The translations under genes were made by a program, and so were the position numbers. A DNA stretch of 64,000 bases from Vibrio agarivorans (GTDB taxonomy: Bacteria > Pseudomonadota > Gammaproteobacteria > Enterobacterales > Vibrionaceae): the NCBI RefSeq assembly GCF_030409635.1, contig NZ_JAUFQF010000003.1:62001-126000 (forward strand). Reading direction: 5' to 3'. Position 1 is the first letter of the stretch, and every line of letters starts with the position of its first letter. Under the pieces are notes generated by a model, which was not told where the DNA came from, did not search any database, and worked only from the letters and a program-made list of their open reading frames with translations. Shown here piece after piece: positions 10,066 through 18,485 of the stretch.

Positions 10066-11004
10066 TTATGCAGGAGTCCAAATCTTAGGGTTAGCTAAAA
10101 TCTTTCCAACCTCTTGCTCACGTTTTAAGATCACATCAGCCTTGTTTGCAATGTTGCGCTCTTGAATCTCGTAATGGGTTGACCATGCTGTTAATGAGTT
10201 ATATGCCGCCCAATGGTTTCGGCCTAGTGTTTTAACATGGTTTTCATATAGCTCATTCATCATTGCAAATTTCTGTAGGCTTAGTTTATTAGTCGCCTTG
10301 TCTGTTGCGAAGTGAGTCCATAATGTATCGCTTTGGGCTTGGGTCATTTGTGTATTAACAAGCTTTTCCCAGTAATCACCCATAAGAGCAAATGTTTTAC
10401 TAGCTGTAACCACTTGTTTCTCAACATCACCCAAATTGATTAAACCAGAATGACGCTTTGTAAGATTCATGAATTTCTGCCCTGTCACCATACCATTCAG
10501 GCAAACCATTCTAAAACCACCAACTTGAAGCGAAAAGTTAGCAGAGCCATCGTAAGAGTTGATTACGATAATACGCATCATAATACGCTCATCACCGAAG
10601 TTTAAAAAGTGATTCGGAAAGATGTATTGACGGATAGATTTACCGCCTTTGTTTACACACTCATCCTTAATGTACATATCGTCAACATTAATAACACCTT
10701 TAACGCCTAGCTCCGTGATAGCTTTATTCACCATGTCGTAAGCATAAGCATTTTTAACGAGCGTGTATTGATTACCGTGAACAGCGATAACACGGTTAGA
10801 GGTAGTATCAATAATCGCTTGGCGACCTGCCACATCAAGATAAGGCGCTTCAATGATTTCGTTTAGATCGACCATTTCAACATCAAAGAAAATATCTTGG
10901 TTGATGCGGTTATCTAAACAAAGATTAGACAGTTGAGCTGATGGAGAGCTAATTGCATTCCAATCAACGCATGTAGTGTTACGAGTCAAAACTGGTGTAT
11001 TCAT
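10066..11004 (-). CDS. DUF932-family protein, 312 aa
   Basis: The central part (VINSYDGSANFSLQVGGFRM, then VCLNGMVTG) matches the pattern I recall for DUF932, a family common on phages and conjugative plasmids and annotated as phage/plasmid-like. Its biochemical role is not established. No signal peptide or membrane segment is seen. It forms a single-gene module with its own promoter and terminator. Length is usual for the family. Confidence 0.8.
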   Translation of the reverse strand: MNTPVLTRNTTCVDWNAISSPSAQLSNLCLDNRINQDIFFDVEMVDLNEIIEAPYLDVAGRQAIIDTTSNRVIAVHGNQYTLVKNAYAYDMVNKAITELGVKGVINVDDMYIKDECVNKGGKSIRQYIFPNHFLNFGDERIMMRIIVINSYDGSANFSLQVGGFRMVCLNGMVTGQKFMNLTKRHSGLINLGDVEKQVVTASKTFALMGDYWEKLVNTQMTQAQSDTLWTHFATDKATNKLSLQKFAMMNELYENHVKTLGRNHWAAYNSLTAWSTHYEIQERNIANKADVILKREQEVGKILANPKIWTPA

Positions 11005-11029
11005 GATACGTGTCCTTTGGTTTGGCTTA

Positions 11030-11074
11030 TTTAACTGACACTATAAATATAGACCCTCAAACGAGTTAAAGCAA
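11030..11074 (-). promoter_or_regulatory. Shared-type promoter of the DUF932 gene
   Basis: -35 TTGCTT (11074-11069), 17 bp, TATATT in CTATATTTATAG, then GTCAGTTAAA. Confidence 0.85.
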
Positions 11075-11146
11075 GTTATTAATTAGAAACTTTTTCCTGA
11101 AAACCGACCCGTACCCATTACTTTTAATAATCCGTCTTATTCGGAT

Positions 11147-11175
11147 AAAAAAAACCCCAGTTCAAGGACTGGGGC
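11147..11175 (-). terminator. Terminator of the 140-aa gene module
   Basis: CCCCAGTCC pairs with GGACTGGGG-type complement (loop TTGAA) on the minus strand, followed by eight T. Confidence 0.9.
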
Positions 11176-11191
11176 AAAGGTTGGCGGTGGT

Positions 11192-11614
11192 TTAGTCAAA
11201 TCTTCGGGTGGATTGGTTGCCATCTGCATCGGTAAAGCAAGCGATAGCGTAAGGGAAAAATTCAAGCATATCTGTAGCCTTGGAGGTATCGGAGACATCA
11301 CCTGACTCTACAACCTCACTTGGTAGCTTGTATATTTGCAACATGGCGTGTAGTGGCTCATCATCGTCATACTGACTGAAATACACACCGTTTTCAGTAC
11401 GACCACCTAGCTCACTAGTAGGGAAGCTGTAGCCATGCTCTAGCTGCTCTTGTAAGCTCTGAGTCGCGTTGTTGATGAAAGTAACTAGGATACCGAATGA
11501 CGCCTGCAGTTGCTCTAGAGACCAATCTGCATACTGAGCTGTAGGGTCAAACTTGCAAAACATATTGCCGAATTGAAATTGCATGATGCGCGGTAAAGGT
11601 TTGTATGAATCCAT
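11192..11614 (-). CDS. Hypothetical protein, 140 aa
   Basis: No family recognised. Acidic, soluble product. The start follows a shared-type promoter by 26 bases. A start at residue 11 (MQFQFGN) is also possible. Single-gene module. Confidence 0.7.
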   Translation of the reverse strand: MDSYKPLPRIMQFQFGNMFCKFDPTAQYADWSLEQLQASFGILVTFINNATQSLQEQLEHGYSFPTSELGGRTENGVYFSQYDDDEPLHAMLQIYKLPSEVVESGDVSDTSKATDMLEFFPYAIACFTDADGNQSTRRFD

Positions 11615-11640
11615 GAAGCTAATCCTTTTGGGTTGATTTA

Positions 11641-11684
11641 TTTAACTGACACTATAAATATAGACCAACACCCAAAATAATCAA
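11641..11684 (-). promoter_or_regulatory. Shared-type promoter
   Basis: -35 TTGATT (11684-11679), 16 bp, TATATT in CTATATTTATAG, then GTCAGTTAAA. Confidence 0.85.
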
Positions 11685-11783
11685 GGCTATTTGGTTTTTT
11701 TTCTAAAAGCCACCAGCCCCCTAAACCACTCATTTCCAAAAAAGTGTCTTATTCAAACAACGAAGGGGATTTTCACCTGCCAC

Positions 11784-11808
11784 AAAAAAACCGCTATTGA
11801 TTAGCGGT
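11784..11808 (-). terminator. Terminator of the four-gene module
   Basis: CCGCTAA and its complement form a hairpin on the minus strand followed by seven T, 60 bases after the stop at 11869. Confidence 0.85.
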
Positions 11809-11868
11809 TAATCGGGGTGAATTGAGCATCTACTAAAGTGCTTAGTTACAATCTTAACTACCTGTGCC

Positions 11869-12198
11869 TTAGTGCGTCCTTTGAGCTTGGTCGTTCAAAC
11901 CACGCTTAGACAGATTTAGCAATGATTCTGCGTAGCCACTTAAAACCGAATTCAACTCACTGGCATACTTCACCGCTAAGTGGTCGTTACCTTGTGTAAC
12001 CGCTCGCTTAATCAAGTGACAATAGGCTCTCACTCTGCGCTCTGTGACATGCTGCGCCATAAGCTCCCCAACATGCGAGAGTAATAGACGGTACAAAGCA
12101 ACTTTATGCGCTTCACTATTCATAAACATCACAAACAGCAAGGCATCATCATTTGTTTTTTCTGCAATCGACCTTATCCAAATAGTTAGTCCGTCCAT
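11869..12198 (-). CDS. Hypothetical protein, 109 aa
   Basis: Helical and soluble, family not recognised. It is the last gene of a four-gene operon read from the promoter at 13.24 kb. The ATG is preceded by AAGGGTAGGGAA. Confidence 0.65.
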   Translation of the reverse strand: MDGLTIWIRSIAEKTNDDALLFVMFMNSEAHKVALYRLLLSHVGELMAQHVTERRVRAYCHLIKRAVTQGNDHLAVKYASELNSVLSGYAESLLNLSKRGLNDQAQRTH

Positions 12199-12249
12199 TT
12201 CCCTACCCTTCTATAAATGATTGGATGTGGTTTTTTTGTAAAAGTGCCT

Positions 12250-12597
12250 TTATACCGCAATCCCTACAACCTCATAAAACACATCTATCAACCCTGACAC
12301 TTCAACCACCCAAAACGTGATCACTAGGCGTTTGATAGCAGCTACAAACTTATCCTTTAGCCAGTTGAGCAACTCGAAAAGGTCTTGATCTTGAAAATGT
12401 GAATTATCTAAATACTGGGTCGCGTAGATAACTACCATTGTACACATCAGGACATAGGGCGAGTTCCCTACCGTGTCCCGTATAATTAGCGCAAACAGGA
12501 TCTCACCAATGGCGAGCCAACTACCCCACTGCATGATTTGACCTATGATATAAACAACATACGCAACAGCCGATTTATGAGCTTTTGATACTAGCAT
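12250..12597 (-). CDS. Small membrane protein, 115 aa
   Basis: Three hydrophobic stretches (about residues 8-40, 43-63 and 92-112) suggest an inner-membrane protein. Family not recognised. GAGG lies upstream of the ATG. Third gene of the four-gene operon. Confidence 0.65.
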   Translation of the reverse strand: MLVSKAHKSAVAYVVYIIGQIMQWGSWLAIGEILFALIIRDTVGNSPYVLMCTMVVIYATQYLDNSHFQDQDLFELLNWLKDKFVAAIKRLVITFWVVEVSGLIDVFYEVVGIAV

Positions 12598-12609
12598 CCC
12601 AATACCTCT

Positions 12610-12912
12610 TTAAATTTCACTAGAACCGCACCAATGCGATCCTAAGTACACATCCCACGCATCCCCGTTCAAATGACGCTTGTCGTATGCATTGACATAA
12701 CGCTCTATCAAATCATGCGTCCAACCGTGTTGAGGGGGTTGATACACACTCTCACCGACCTTGAGGATGCTCTGCTCGTTACCAGTCAATAAATCAGGCT
12801 CTTGCTCGCTCTGTGGTCGTCCTATGTACTTAGACGGTATGACCACCGCTCTACGCGAGCAGCGGTCAATACAGATTTGATTTTGGCAAGAGTCGCACAC
12901 GTACTCGACCAT
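12610..12912 (-). CDS. Hypothetical Cys-containing protein, 100 aa
   Basis: The N-terminus CDSCQNQICIDRC has closely spaced Cys that could bind zinc. The rest is not recognised. AAGGGGCAATC precedes the ATG. Second gene of the four-gene operon, 9 bases after the first. Confidence 0.65.
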   Translation of the reverse strand: MVEYVCDSCQNQICIDRCSRRAVVIPSKYIGRPQSEQEPDLLTGNEQSILKVGESVYQPPQHGWTHDLIERYVNAYDKRHLNGDAWDVYLGSHWCGSSEI

Positions 12913-12921
12913 GATTGCCCC

Positions 12922-13212
12922 TTAGATAAGTGAAGTGTTTTGGGTGTCACGGACAGGGCGATGAACCACCGCACCGTGAGTCGCTTTGGATTCGAGCATT
13001 ACGGATGAAAGGAACATCCCTAAAGAAAGTTTTTCTGGTGATGCGATTTCCAACGCTTCGGTTTGTACTTCTTCATAAAATGAAGATTCAGGCGAGTTAG
13101 CTTCAAAAGGACTTTGGCGCTTACCAGTCGCGCAGTCTAATAGCGCAATTTCACGCACCTGTTTGATAGTTGAAATAGGAAGGTTTTTAAGAGCATTGAG
13201 AGCTGTATTCAT
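12922..13212 (-). CDS. Hypothetical protein, 96 aa
   Basis: Family not recognised. First gene of a four-gene operon, with AGGGG before the ATG and a shared-type promoter 26 bases upstream. Confidence 0.65.
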   Translation of the reverse strand: MNTALNALKNLPISTIKQVREIALLDCATGKRQSPFEANSPESSFYEEVQTEALEIASPEKLSLGMFLSSVMLESKATHGAVVHRPVRDTQNTSLI

Positions 13213-13237
13213 AGTGAGTCCCCTATGGGTTACATTG

Positions 13238-13281
13238 TTTAACTGACACTATAAATATAGACCAAACACCCAAAACATCAA
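13238..13281 (-). promoter_or_regulatory. Shared-type promoter of the four-gene module
   Basis: -35 TTGATG (13281-13276), 16 bp, TATATT in CTATATTTATAG, then GTCAGTTAAA. Confidence 0.85.
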
Positions 13282-13385
13282 GGTGATTTTGTGAGTTTTT
13301 GACCGTTCCCAAACCCATTACTTCACTCAAAGGCGTCTTATTTAAAACAAAAAATCACCCCAAGGTTTTCGAGAAAAACTGATAA

Positions 13386-13420
13386 AGAAAAGCACCCAAA
13401 GATGTGGATGCTTACTTTTT
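13386..13420 (-). terminator. Weak terminator after the 40-aa ORF
   Basis: On the minus strand AAGCATCC and GGGTGCTT form an imperfect stem followed by TTC TTT. Just beyond it lies a GGTTTTCGAGAAAAAC variant of the dispersed motif. Confidence 0.5.
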
Positions 13421-13543
13421 CTATTCGATGTGCCAAATGTAACTTGGTGGAAAACCTGCGGCTATGTTGGCTAACTGCGCGTATGTACTATTCGGACGAT
13501 GTAAACGAATGCGGCTATAACCATCAAAATAAACCAGTGTCAT
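13421..13543 (-). CDS. Small ORF, 40 aa
   Basis: A short frame with AGGGG 8 bases before its ATG, 54 bases after the LPD29-like gene. The product is neutral with several aromatics and no membrane segment. A hairpin separates it from the gene upstream, so expression may be low or partly read-through. Confidence 0.45.
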   Translation of the reverse strand: MTLVYFDGYSRIRLHRPNSTYAQLANIAAGFPPSYIWHIE

Positions 13544-13562
13544 AAATAAACCCCTAAAAAGA

Positions 13563-13595
13563 AGTGAGCCAATCTGTGTTGGCTCACTGTGTAGA
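13563..13595 (-). terminator. Hairpin after the LPD29-like gene
   Basis: A perfect 10-bp stem (AGTGAGCCAA with TTGGCTCACT), followed on the minus strand by TCTTTTT; likely terminator or attenuator before the 40-aa ORF. Confidence 0.75.
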
Positions 13596-13597
13596 CG

Positions 13598-14680
13598 CTA
13601 TAGAGCCATAAACTGTTTTGCTTCTTCTTCTGTCTGGAAGATAAAGCCCGACACAAAACGGCTGTAATAGCCTTTGAACTCCTTAGCTAAGGCACGGAAC
13701 GAAACAAATTGCTCTCGTTCTACTTTGTGTGTCAACTTAACAACATGCAGCGGCTCATGTGTTCTTGTGTGCTCTTCGATGCTGTATTCAAAACCATCAT
13801 TGCACTCTAGCGCTTTTGGCTGCTCTGCATTCGCTGGCGCTGCTTTCTTCGCGAGACCATCAAAAGCTTTCAAAGTACGATAGAAATCCTGATCGTAATC
13901 AGCGGTTATTAATGCGCCTTGGTGATATTGCTCAAGAGTGATTGGCTCTTGCCCGAAGCGTTTAGCCGCTTGCTCTAAACACTGGGTTACGACAGTATCC
14001 GAGAAGTCACGTTCATAAAATAGGTAATCAACACTACCGAAAACGCTTGTGAATGGTGTTTCTTCGCTTTCGTAAATGTCTTCCATACCATTGAATCGAC
14101 CACCTTTGAAACGACCTACAATCGCTTTTACAGCGTCCTCGGTCGCGCCATCTGTCCAGTAAAGACGACAAACACCCCACTCGCTTTTAACTCGCACATT
14201 TTTGATGCCAGCGTGTTTCAAAGCTGCTCGAATGTTTTTTGCCACTTCTGCGTGATTGCTACCTGTAAAATCTGCCTGACGCTTTAGGTGGCTATACTGG
14301 CTATCTGCTTCAACCTGTGCCACGGCATCATCAAACGCCTGTGCTTCACGCGCTTTCGCTTCTTCCTTTTGGCGTTTAATCAGGCTCGCATTTTCGACAA
14401 GTTGATCAAGGGTCTTTTCATCTGCCTTTGCTTCATCCTCTACAATCCACCATTGCAGACCCGAACGCAATAAACACTCTGGGTAAGTTGTGTGTGTGCC
14501 GCTTTTAAACACAATCTCAACCTCACCGCCCCCTGTCGCACCGACACGACCAAGATTGCGCGTGTCGTCCTGATTACAGTTTTCATCAACTGATAGGACA
14601 TACCCAAGACCGTAGTTATAAAGGTTACTATAAACCGCTTGACCGCGAGTGATTGCTTTGTCGAAATTGCGTGTATTCAT
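13598..14680 (-). CDS. LPD29-like domain protein, 360 aa
   Basis: Residues about 140-205 (IRAALKHAG, VRLYWTDGATEDAVKAIVGRF, RFNGMEDIYE) match the pattern of the LPD29 domain, one of the large polyvalent protein-associated domains found on plasmids and phages. The N-terminal 75 residues look like a separate small beta domain. Role unknown; such domains accompany early or anti-defence genes. Read from its own shared-type promoter. Confidence 0.7.
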   Translation of the reverse strand: MNTRNFDKAITRGQAVYSNLYNYGLGYVLSVDENCNQDDTRNLGRVGATGGGEVEIVFKSGTHTTYPECLLRSGLQWWIVEDEAKADEKTLDQLVENASLIKRQKEEAKAREAQAFDDAVAQVEADSQYSHLKRQADFTGSNHAEVAKNIRAALKHAGIKNVRVKSEWGVCRLYWTDGATEDAVKAIVGRFKGGRFNGMEDIYESEETPFTSVFGSVDYLFYERDFSDTVVTQCLEQAAKRFGQEPITLEQYHQGALITADYDQDFYRTLKAFDGLAKKAAPANAEQPKALECNDGFEYSIEEHTRTHEPLHVVKLTHKVEREQFVSFRALAKEFKGYYSRFVSGFIFQTEEEAKQFMAL

Positions 14681-14705
14681 GGTGATTCCCCTTTGGGTTG
14701 AGTTA

Positions 14706-14749
14706 TTTAACTGACACTATAAGTATAGAACAAATAGGGATTTGTTCAA
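14706..14749 (-). promoter_or_regulatory. Shared-type promoter of the LPD29-like gene
   Basis: -35 TTGAAC (14749-14744), 16 bp, TATACT (variant -10), TATAG, then GTCAGTTAAA. Confidence 0.85.
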
Positions 14750-14865
14750 GTGAATTCAGAGGTTTTTTTCCAAAACCCACCAGCCCCACAAAACCAATCA
14801 TTATCATTAAAATCGTCTTATTGAATAAACGAATCAGTGCCAGTAAACCACTGTGAAACATGAAA

Positions 14866-14892
14866 AAGCCCTGCAAAATAGTTGCAGGGCTA
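14866..14892 (-). terminator. Terminator of the NinX-like module
   Basis: AGCCCTGCAA pairs with TTGCAGGGCT on the minus strand, followed by TTTTTC. Confidence 0.9.
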
Positions 14893-14937
14893 AGGAAAGT
14901 TTTTTTCTAAAAGTTGATTGTTGTTCGTAAGGGGCGG

Positions 14938-15582
14938 CTAATTGTTCGTACGAACGTACGTATCAATGTCCAATTGAAAGTTGGCTCGTAATGAGTCGGA
15001 TAGCTCCACCTCCTCCCCATCACTGTAGTGAGCATGAGTAAACTGAAAATTGTGATCCCAACTGAGGACAACATTCAGGCTATTTTTGGGGTGGTATGTC
15101 GTTAGCTTTGTATCAAGTAAACCTTGAAGGTAATAACTCGTTAAATCCTCGGGGTGGTGGCTTCTATATTTCCAGACCTCAATCACGCCCGATTCGCTCT
15201 TTACTTCAAAAGTCTCATCGGATTGCTGTAAATTGGTAATCTGTTTATCATCCCCCAGCAAAGTCGCGAGCTTATCAGTTACAACTTTGTCGCTAAACAC
15301 TTTCGTTCCCGTATGGGCATCGAGCTTGAGAATGTACCAATGATTACTGTTGTACCAAACCTTGACAGTAGTATTAAGACCCACACAGCTGTGAGCCACC
15401 GCATAAAGCACATTATCAGGGCATCTAAATAGTCGTACGTGAGTGGTGTAATGGTCGTTGTAAACACCGTTAGAGCTTATCGAATAACTGTCCAAGCCCA
15501 AGTGAACCGCTAAAGCTTCAAGATGGTTGTTGATGGCTGGAATATCGAACGGTTTAGCTCGCTGGGTCATTGAATTAAGCAT
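14938..15582 (-). CDS. Hypothetical protein, 214 aa
   Basis: Family not recognised; soluble and rich in beta-type residues. The start overlaps the end of the NinX-like gene by 8 bases with AGGAG seven bases upstream, so the two are translationally coupled. Confidence 0.7.
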   Translation of the reverse strand: MLNSMTQRAKPFDIPAINNHLEALAVHLGLDSYSISSNGVYNDHYTTHVRLFRCPDNVLYAVAHSCVGLNTTVKVWYNSNHWYILKLDAHTGTKVFSDKVVTDKLATLLGDDKQITNLQQSDETFEVKSESGVIEVWKYRSHHPEDLTSYYLQGLLDTKLTTYHPKNSLNVVLSWDHNFQFTHAHYSDGEEVELSDSLRANFQLDIDTYVRTNN

Positions 15583-16015
15583 TGTCCTGCTCCTGTTGGC
15601 TATTAGTGTGCAATTGTTTTGATACCAGTTCTTTTGGGATCTCTAACCGCTCCCCTAAACTACTCATCACAAATGAACGCATAGCAGCAATGAGAACTGT
15701 TGCCCCTCGTTGACGACACTCGCCATTGTTCAAATGAGCTGACCACTCACCTTGAGATGGAACTACACCTATTTGAAACTGCTCAAAAATCTCACCGCCT
15801 TGATACCAGTGCGATGAGGGGCTAAAATCTATTCCTATCAACATTCTGCGCCCGAGTTTGTAATCATCCTCCCACACCCAAAAACCAGACTGAGCACAAT
15901 CGGGGGCATCTTTATTAAATCCCATTGGGTCTAAAACTATTGGAAGCTCTAACGCTTTGGCAACAGCCCAATCGAGGGCTATACCTTGTAAACTACTCGT
16001 GCAAACGGTAAGCAT
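15575..16015 (-). CDS. NinX/DUF2591-like protein, 146 aa
   Basis: The sequence follows the NinX plan: LDWAVAKALELP near the N-terminus, FSPSSHWYQGGEIFE in the middle, and ATVLIAAMRSFVMSSLGERLEIPKEL at the end. NinX is a small protein of lambdoid phage nin regions and many mobile elements; its function is unknown. GGAG precedes the ATG. First gene of a two-gene module. Confidence 0.8.
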   Translation of the reverse strand: MLTVCTSSLQGIALDWAVAKALELPIVLDPMGFNKDAPDCAQSGFWVWEDDYKLGRRMLIGIDFSPSSHWYQGGEIFEQFQIGVVPSQGEWSAHLNNGECRQRGATVLIAAMRSFVMSSLGERLEIPKELVSKQLHTNSQQEQDNA

Positions 16016-16041
16016 GGTTATCTCCGTGAATTAACCCTACA

Positions 16042-16085
16042 TTTAACTAACCCTATAAATATAGCGCAATGCGATTTTATTTCAA
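16042..16085 (-). promoter_or_regulatory. Shared-type promoter of the NinX-like module
   Basis: -35 TTGAAA (16085-16080), 16 bp, TATATT in CTATATTTATAG, then GTTAGTTAAA (one difference). Confidence 0.85.
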
Positions 16086-16185
16086 TGTTGACTCATCGGT
16101 TTCTAACCGTTCCTTAAGCCCATCACTTAACCAAAAGTCGTCTTATTCAAAATAAGAAACCTAGTCACTCGAAAAACTGACACAA

Positions 16186-16207
16186 AAAAGCCCTGATGCA
16201 AGGCTCT
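16186..16207 (-). terminator. Weak terminator of the 16-17 kb module
   Basis: AGCC and GGCT form a short stem on the minus strand, followed by six T. Confidence 0.5.
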
Positions 16208-16226
16208 CTATAAGGCGTTAGGCAAA

Positions 16227-16430
16227 CTAGTAGGTGGGTAAATCTGCAAACAGCCCTACTTTCATGATCCATTGACCTTCTTTGATCGAATCGAATTCAC
16301 TGTATTTGCCGTAGCTGTGCTTGATTTTGTCCTCTTGAGCTTCGGCTACTTCAAAACGAGCGATCTCTTCTTGCGTCAATCGTCTCACCTGCTGCGATTG
16401 GTTACGTGATTCTATTGGGCTTTTAACCAT
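16227..16430 (-). CDS. Hypothetical protein, 67 aa
   Basis: Charged and soluble, not recognised. It overlaps the end of the preceding gene by 19 bases, with GGAG eight bases before its ATG. Last gene of its module. Confidence 0.6.
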   Translation of the reverse strand: MVKSPIESRNQSQQVRRLTQEEIARFEVAEAQEDKIKHSYGKYSEFDSIKEGQWIMKVGLFADLPTY

Positions 16431-16636
16431 GTTTTATACTCCGATAAACTAAGCGAGGCGAGAAAATCAACGATAGGAATAAAGTTATTAGTGCGCCCCG
16501 TTTGTAAGTAATATGCTTGTTTCATTGCTCGCTGTACGCGATTTGGCAAGAATACATAACGCTTATAACCGAGTGACATCTCATCTCTGCATTTTTCGAT
16601 CTTGTCTAAAACTCGCTCTATGGTGCTCTGTCTCAT
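16412..16636 (-). CDS. Hypothetical basic protein, 74 aa
   Basis: Basic, helical, not recognised. GGGG lies upstream of the ATG. It is two bases from the preceding 62-aa gene and overlaps the following one, so it is part of one operon. Confidence 0.6.
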   Translation of the reverse strand: MRQSTIERVLDKIEKCRDEMSLGYKRYVFLPNRVQRAMKQAYYLQTGRTNNFIPIVDFLASLSLSEYKTWLKAQ

Positions 16637-16638
16637 TG

Positions 16639-16827
16639 TTAAACCCCTTTAGGCTTATAACTAACAACCGTTTTACTCACTTTGTCATTACCGAAAATAC
16701 AATGACGTAAACAACTCGCTGTGATTGTGCGCGTCTGACCGTTTTGAAACGTTACGCTGTATTCATCGAGTGTGTTAGCGCTCTGTAACACCTCATCATT
16801 TTGTGCTTGGGTCGCTTCGATTATCAT
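16639..16827 (-). CDS. Hypothetical protein, 62 aa
   Basis: Not recognised; beta-rich, with a single Cys pair region near the C-terminus. GGTG precedes the ATG; an ATG one codon upstream is also possible. It lies downstream of a terminator that ends the 202-aa gene. Confidence 0.55.
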   Translation of the reverse strand: MIIEATQAQNDEVLQSANTLDEYSVTFQNGQTRTITASCLRHCIFGNDKVSKTVVSYKPKGV

Positions 16828-16836
16828 CACCGTTAG

Positions 16837-16872
16837 CTTTTTTAAAAAAAGTGAGAGGCTTTAACCCCTCAC
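16837..16872 (-). terminator. Terminator of the 202-aa gene
   Basis: GTGAGGGG and CCTCTCAC form a stem on the minus strand followed directly by TTTTTTT, which is also a dispersed TTTTTTTAAAAAA site. Confidence 0.85.
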
Positions 16873-16880
16873 ATAGTCAA

Positions 16881-17489
16881 TTACTTCAAGTTGATCGGGG
16901 CGTGGCTGCAAGCAACGATTCGATATGCGCCCTTGCCTGAAATTTCAGTAACATGCTCAAAGTGCTGCTGTGCTTCTTGAGCTAGTTGCCCTTTGCGGTA
17001 GCCGATCTGGAAAGTGCCGATAGACGTTTTTACTCCGTCAGCAAAAGGAGTGCCTTTGATGCCTCTGTCGCTGTCACTACGTGCTGCAACGAATACGACT
17101 CCCTCAGTGTCATGACAAAGTTTCGCAAGTGTCTTCCATACTACTTGGCGAGCCTCTGGAATAAGCACGTTGACGCAATACCCGCAATACACAAAGCGAT
17201 AGTGAGCATTCAATACGCTGATCTCTGGGCAGTGCGTAAAGTCATAGTCGTTGCACATACCTGCTATCTCTGCAATCGCTTCTGAATCTAATGACGTGCG
17301 CCCCTTTGCGTAGTTAATAGCTGCACCTTTTATAAGGTGGGGGTAGTCTTTAATGATTTGCTTAAGAGGCGCGGCTGGTGAGCGTCTAGCGATAGCTGTA
17401 CGTGCTGAGATGCGAAACTCTTCCTCAATATCAATACTGGAAGTGTATAACTCATCGGTAGTAACATTTAATGACAGTGCTGTATTCAT
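16881..17489 (-). CDS. Possible methyltransferase-fold protein, 202 aa
   Basis: The C-terminal half (NVLIPEARQVVWKTLAKL, VVFVAARSD, then GTFQIGYRKGQL) resembles the back half of a Rossmann methyltransferase, but the glycine-rich SAM motif is not obvious. The match is weak and the function should be treated as unknown. ATG 17489 is preferred because GAGAA lies 7 bases upstream; the ATG at 17507 lacks a ribosome-binding site. Confidence 0.65.
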   Translation of the reverse strand: MNTALSLNVTTDELYTSSIDIEEEFRISARTAIARRSPAAPLKQIIKDYPHLIKGAAINYAKGRTSLDSEAIAEIAGMCNDYDFTHCPEISVLNAHYRFVYCGYCVNVLIPEARQVVWKTLAKLCHDTEGVVFVAARSDSDRGIKGTPFADGVKTSIGTFQIGYRKGQLAQEAQQHFEHVTEISGKGAYRIVACSHAPINLK

Positions 17490-17509
17490 TTTCAATTCTC
17501 GCTTCATTG

Positions 17510-17555
17510 TTTAACTGACCCTATAAATACAGATCAATTATGCGAAAATTACCAG
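17510..17555 (-). promoter_or_regulatory. Shared-type promoter, variant
   Basis: TGTATTTATAG then GTCAGTTAAA; the -35 region is poor (no TTG at 16-17 bp), so this copy may be weaker or factor-dependent. Confidence 0.7.
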
Positions 17556-17812
17556 TTTTACTGACAGTTAATGACCGCCCCCAAAACCAATTATTTCAAT
17601 AAACAGTGGAAAAGACGGAACTCATGGTGTGGTTAGAGCGAGGTGGTGTTGAACAGTAGGAACTAGGCTGGTGGATTGAGAAATGCTGACTCGTTGCGCT
17701 GTTCGTCTTATTCAAAAATAGGGTATCGGACGAATGAGAATTGAACGTTAGATATTGCGATCAAAAAAGCAGCACTAGGCTGCTTTTAAAATATCTGAAT
17801 GGGTAATCTGTG
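17556..17812. other. Non-coding spacer
   Basis: About 250 bp without a gene. It holds a GGTTTTGGGGGCGGT block (minus strand), an unrelated GC-richer stretch (17600-17700), the CGTCTTATT copy at 17704 and the terminator at 17765. Confidence 0.6.
17765..17788 (-). terminator. Terminator of the 17.8-19.6 kb module
   Basis: AAAAGCAGC and GCTGCTTTT form a stem with loop CTAGT; runs of T on both sides suggest it works in both directions. Confidence 0.85.
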
Positions 17813-17923
17813 CTATAGAAACACGTTAGCAATAATCGTGAGTGCCGCTACAACAATAACGCCCACATACCCGATTTGCACAATGTGACTATCAACGTAG
17901 TTCACAAATTTGTCTATCATCAT
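17813..17923 (-). CDS. Small single-span membrane peptide, 36 aa
   Basis: A frame below usual length cut-offs, with AGGGG ten bases before its ATG. Residues 13-36 are almost all hydrophobic (QIGYVGVIVVAALTIIANVF), preceded by a short polar stretch. It lies 17 bases after the 76-aa membrane protein gene, so the two may act together. Family not recognised. Confidence 0.5.
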   Translation of the reverse strand: MMIDKFVNYVDSHIVQIGYVGVIVVAALTIIANVFL

Positions 17924-17940
17924 ACGATCCCCTAAGCCTG

Positions 17941-18171
17941 TCACTCTAGTAAATTAACGAGTGGTTTCATTAAGTCTACAAGATTCAATAGAGCCGTCAA
18001 GCCGAGCATAGTGGTCAAAAATAGCTTCACTAACAGAAACAGTTGATCAAGCTTCATGTACTTCACGACACGCTCCAAGCGCTCAACTTCCAATGACAAC
18101 TTTTCAACCTCTAGCCGCTCTTTTTCAGCAGCTACCTTGCTCTTACGTTTGAAAAGTGGGTGTAGTGGCAT
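17941..18171 (-). CDS. Coiled-coil plus membrane protein, 76 aa
   Basis: Residues 10-38 form a heptad-like Glu/Leu helix; residues 42-75 are hydrophobic with one or two membrane spans. Not recognised. GGGGGG precedes the ATG. Confidence 0.65.
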   Translation of the reverse strand: MPLHPLFKRKSKVAAEKERLEVEKLSLEVERLERVVKYMKLDQLFLLVKLFLTTMLGLTALLNLVDLMKPLVNLLE

Positions 18172-18192
18172 TTTCTATTTCCCCCCCTAAAA

Positions 18193-18480
18193 TTACCAAT
18201 CGAACTCCTTTGCACCATCCACAGATTCAGCATCACAGTCGAACTCAATGCAGCGAAAGCCTTGTTCAGCCGCTTCTTTGATTAGTGCGCTCAACTCGGT
18301 TGATAGTTTTGGATAGTGATTCTCTGATACGTCTTCAAACAGTTTTAGAAAAAAACCTGTTTCACGCTCTGCAACCATAGCCATTTGCTCATCACACATT
18401 ACTTTAAGCTCTCTAACGTCATTAAGTTGCATGTGCTGTGTGCTGACGCAAGCCGTTTTGTAAGTCTCATTAAATTTCAT
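18193..18480 (-). CDS. Hypothetical protein, 95 aa
   Basis: Not recognised. Acidic and helical. It follows the 69-aa gene by five bases. A dispersed-motif copy (18343) lies inside it, coding for Phe-Phe-Leu-Lys. Confidence 0.6.
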   Translation of the reverse strand: MKFNETYKTACVSTQHMQLNDVRELKVMCDEQMAMVAERETGFFLKLFEDVSENHYPKLSTELSALIKEAAEQGFRCIEFDCDAESVDGAKEFDW

Positions 18481-18485
18481 ATCTA

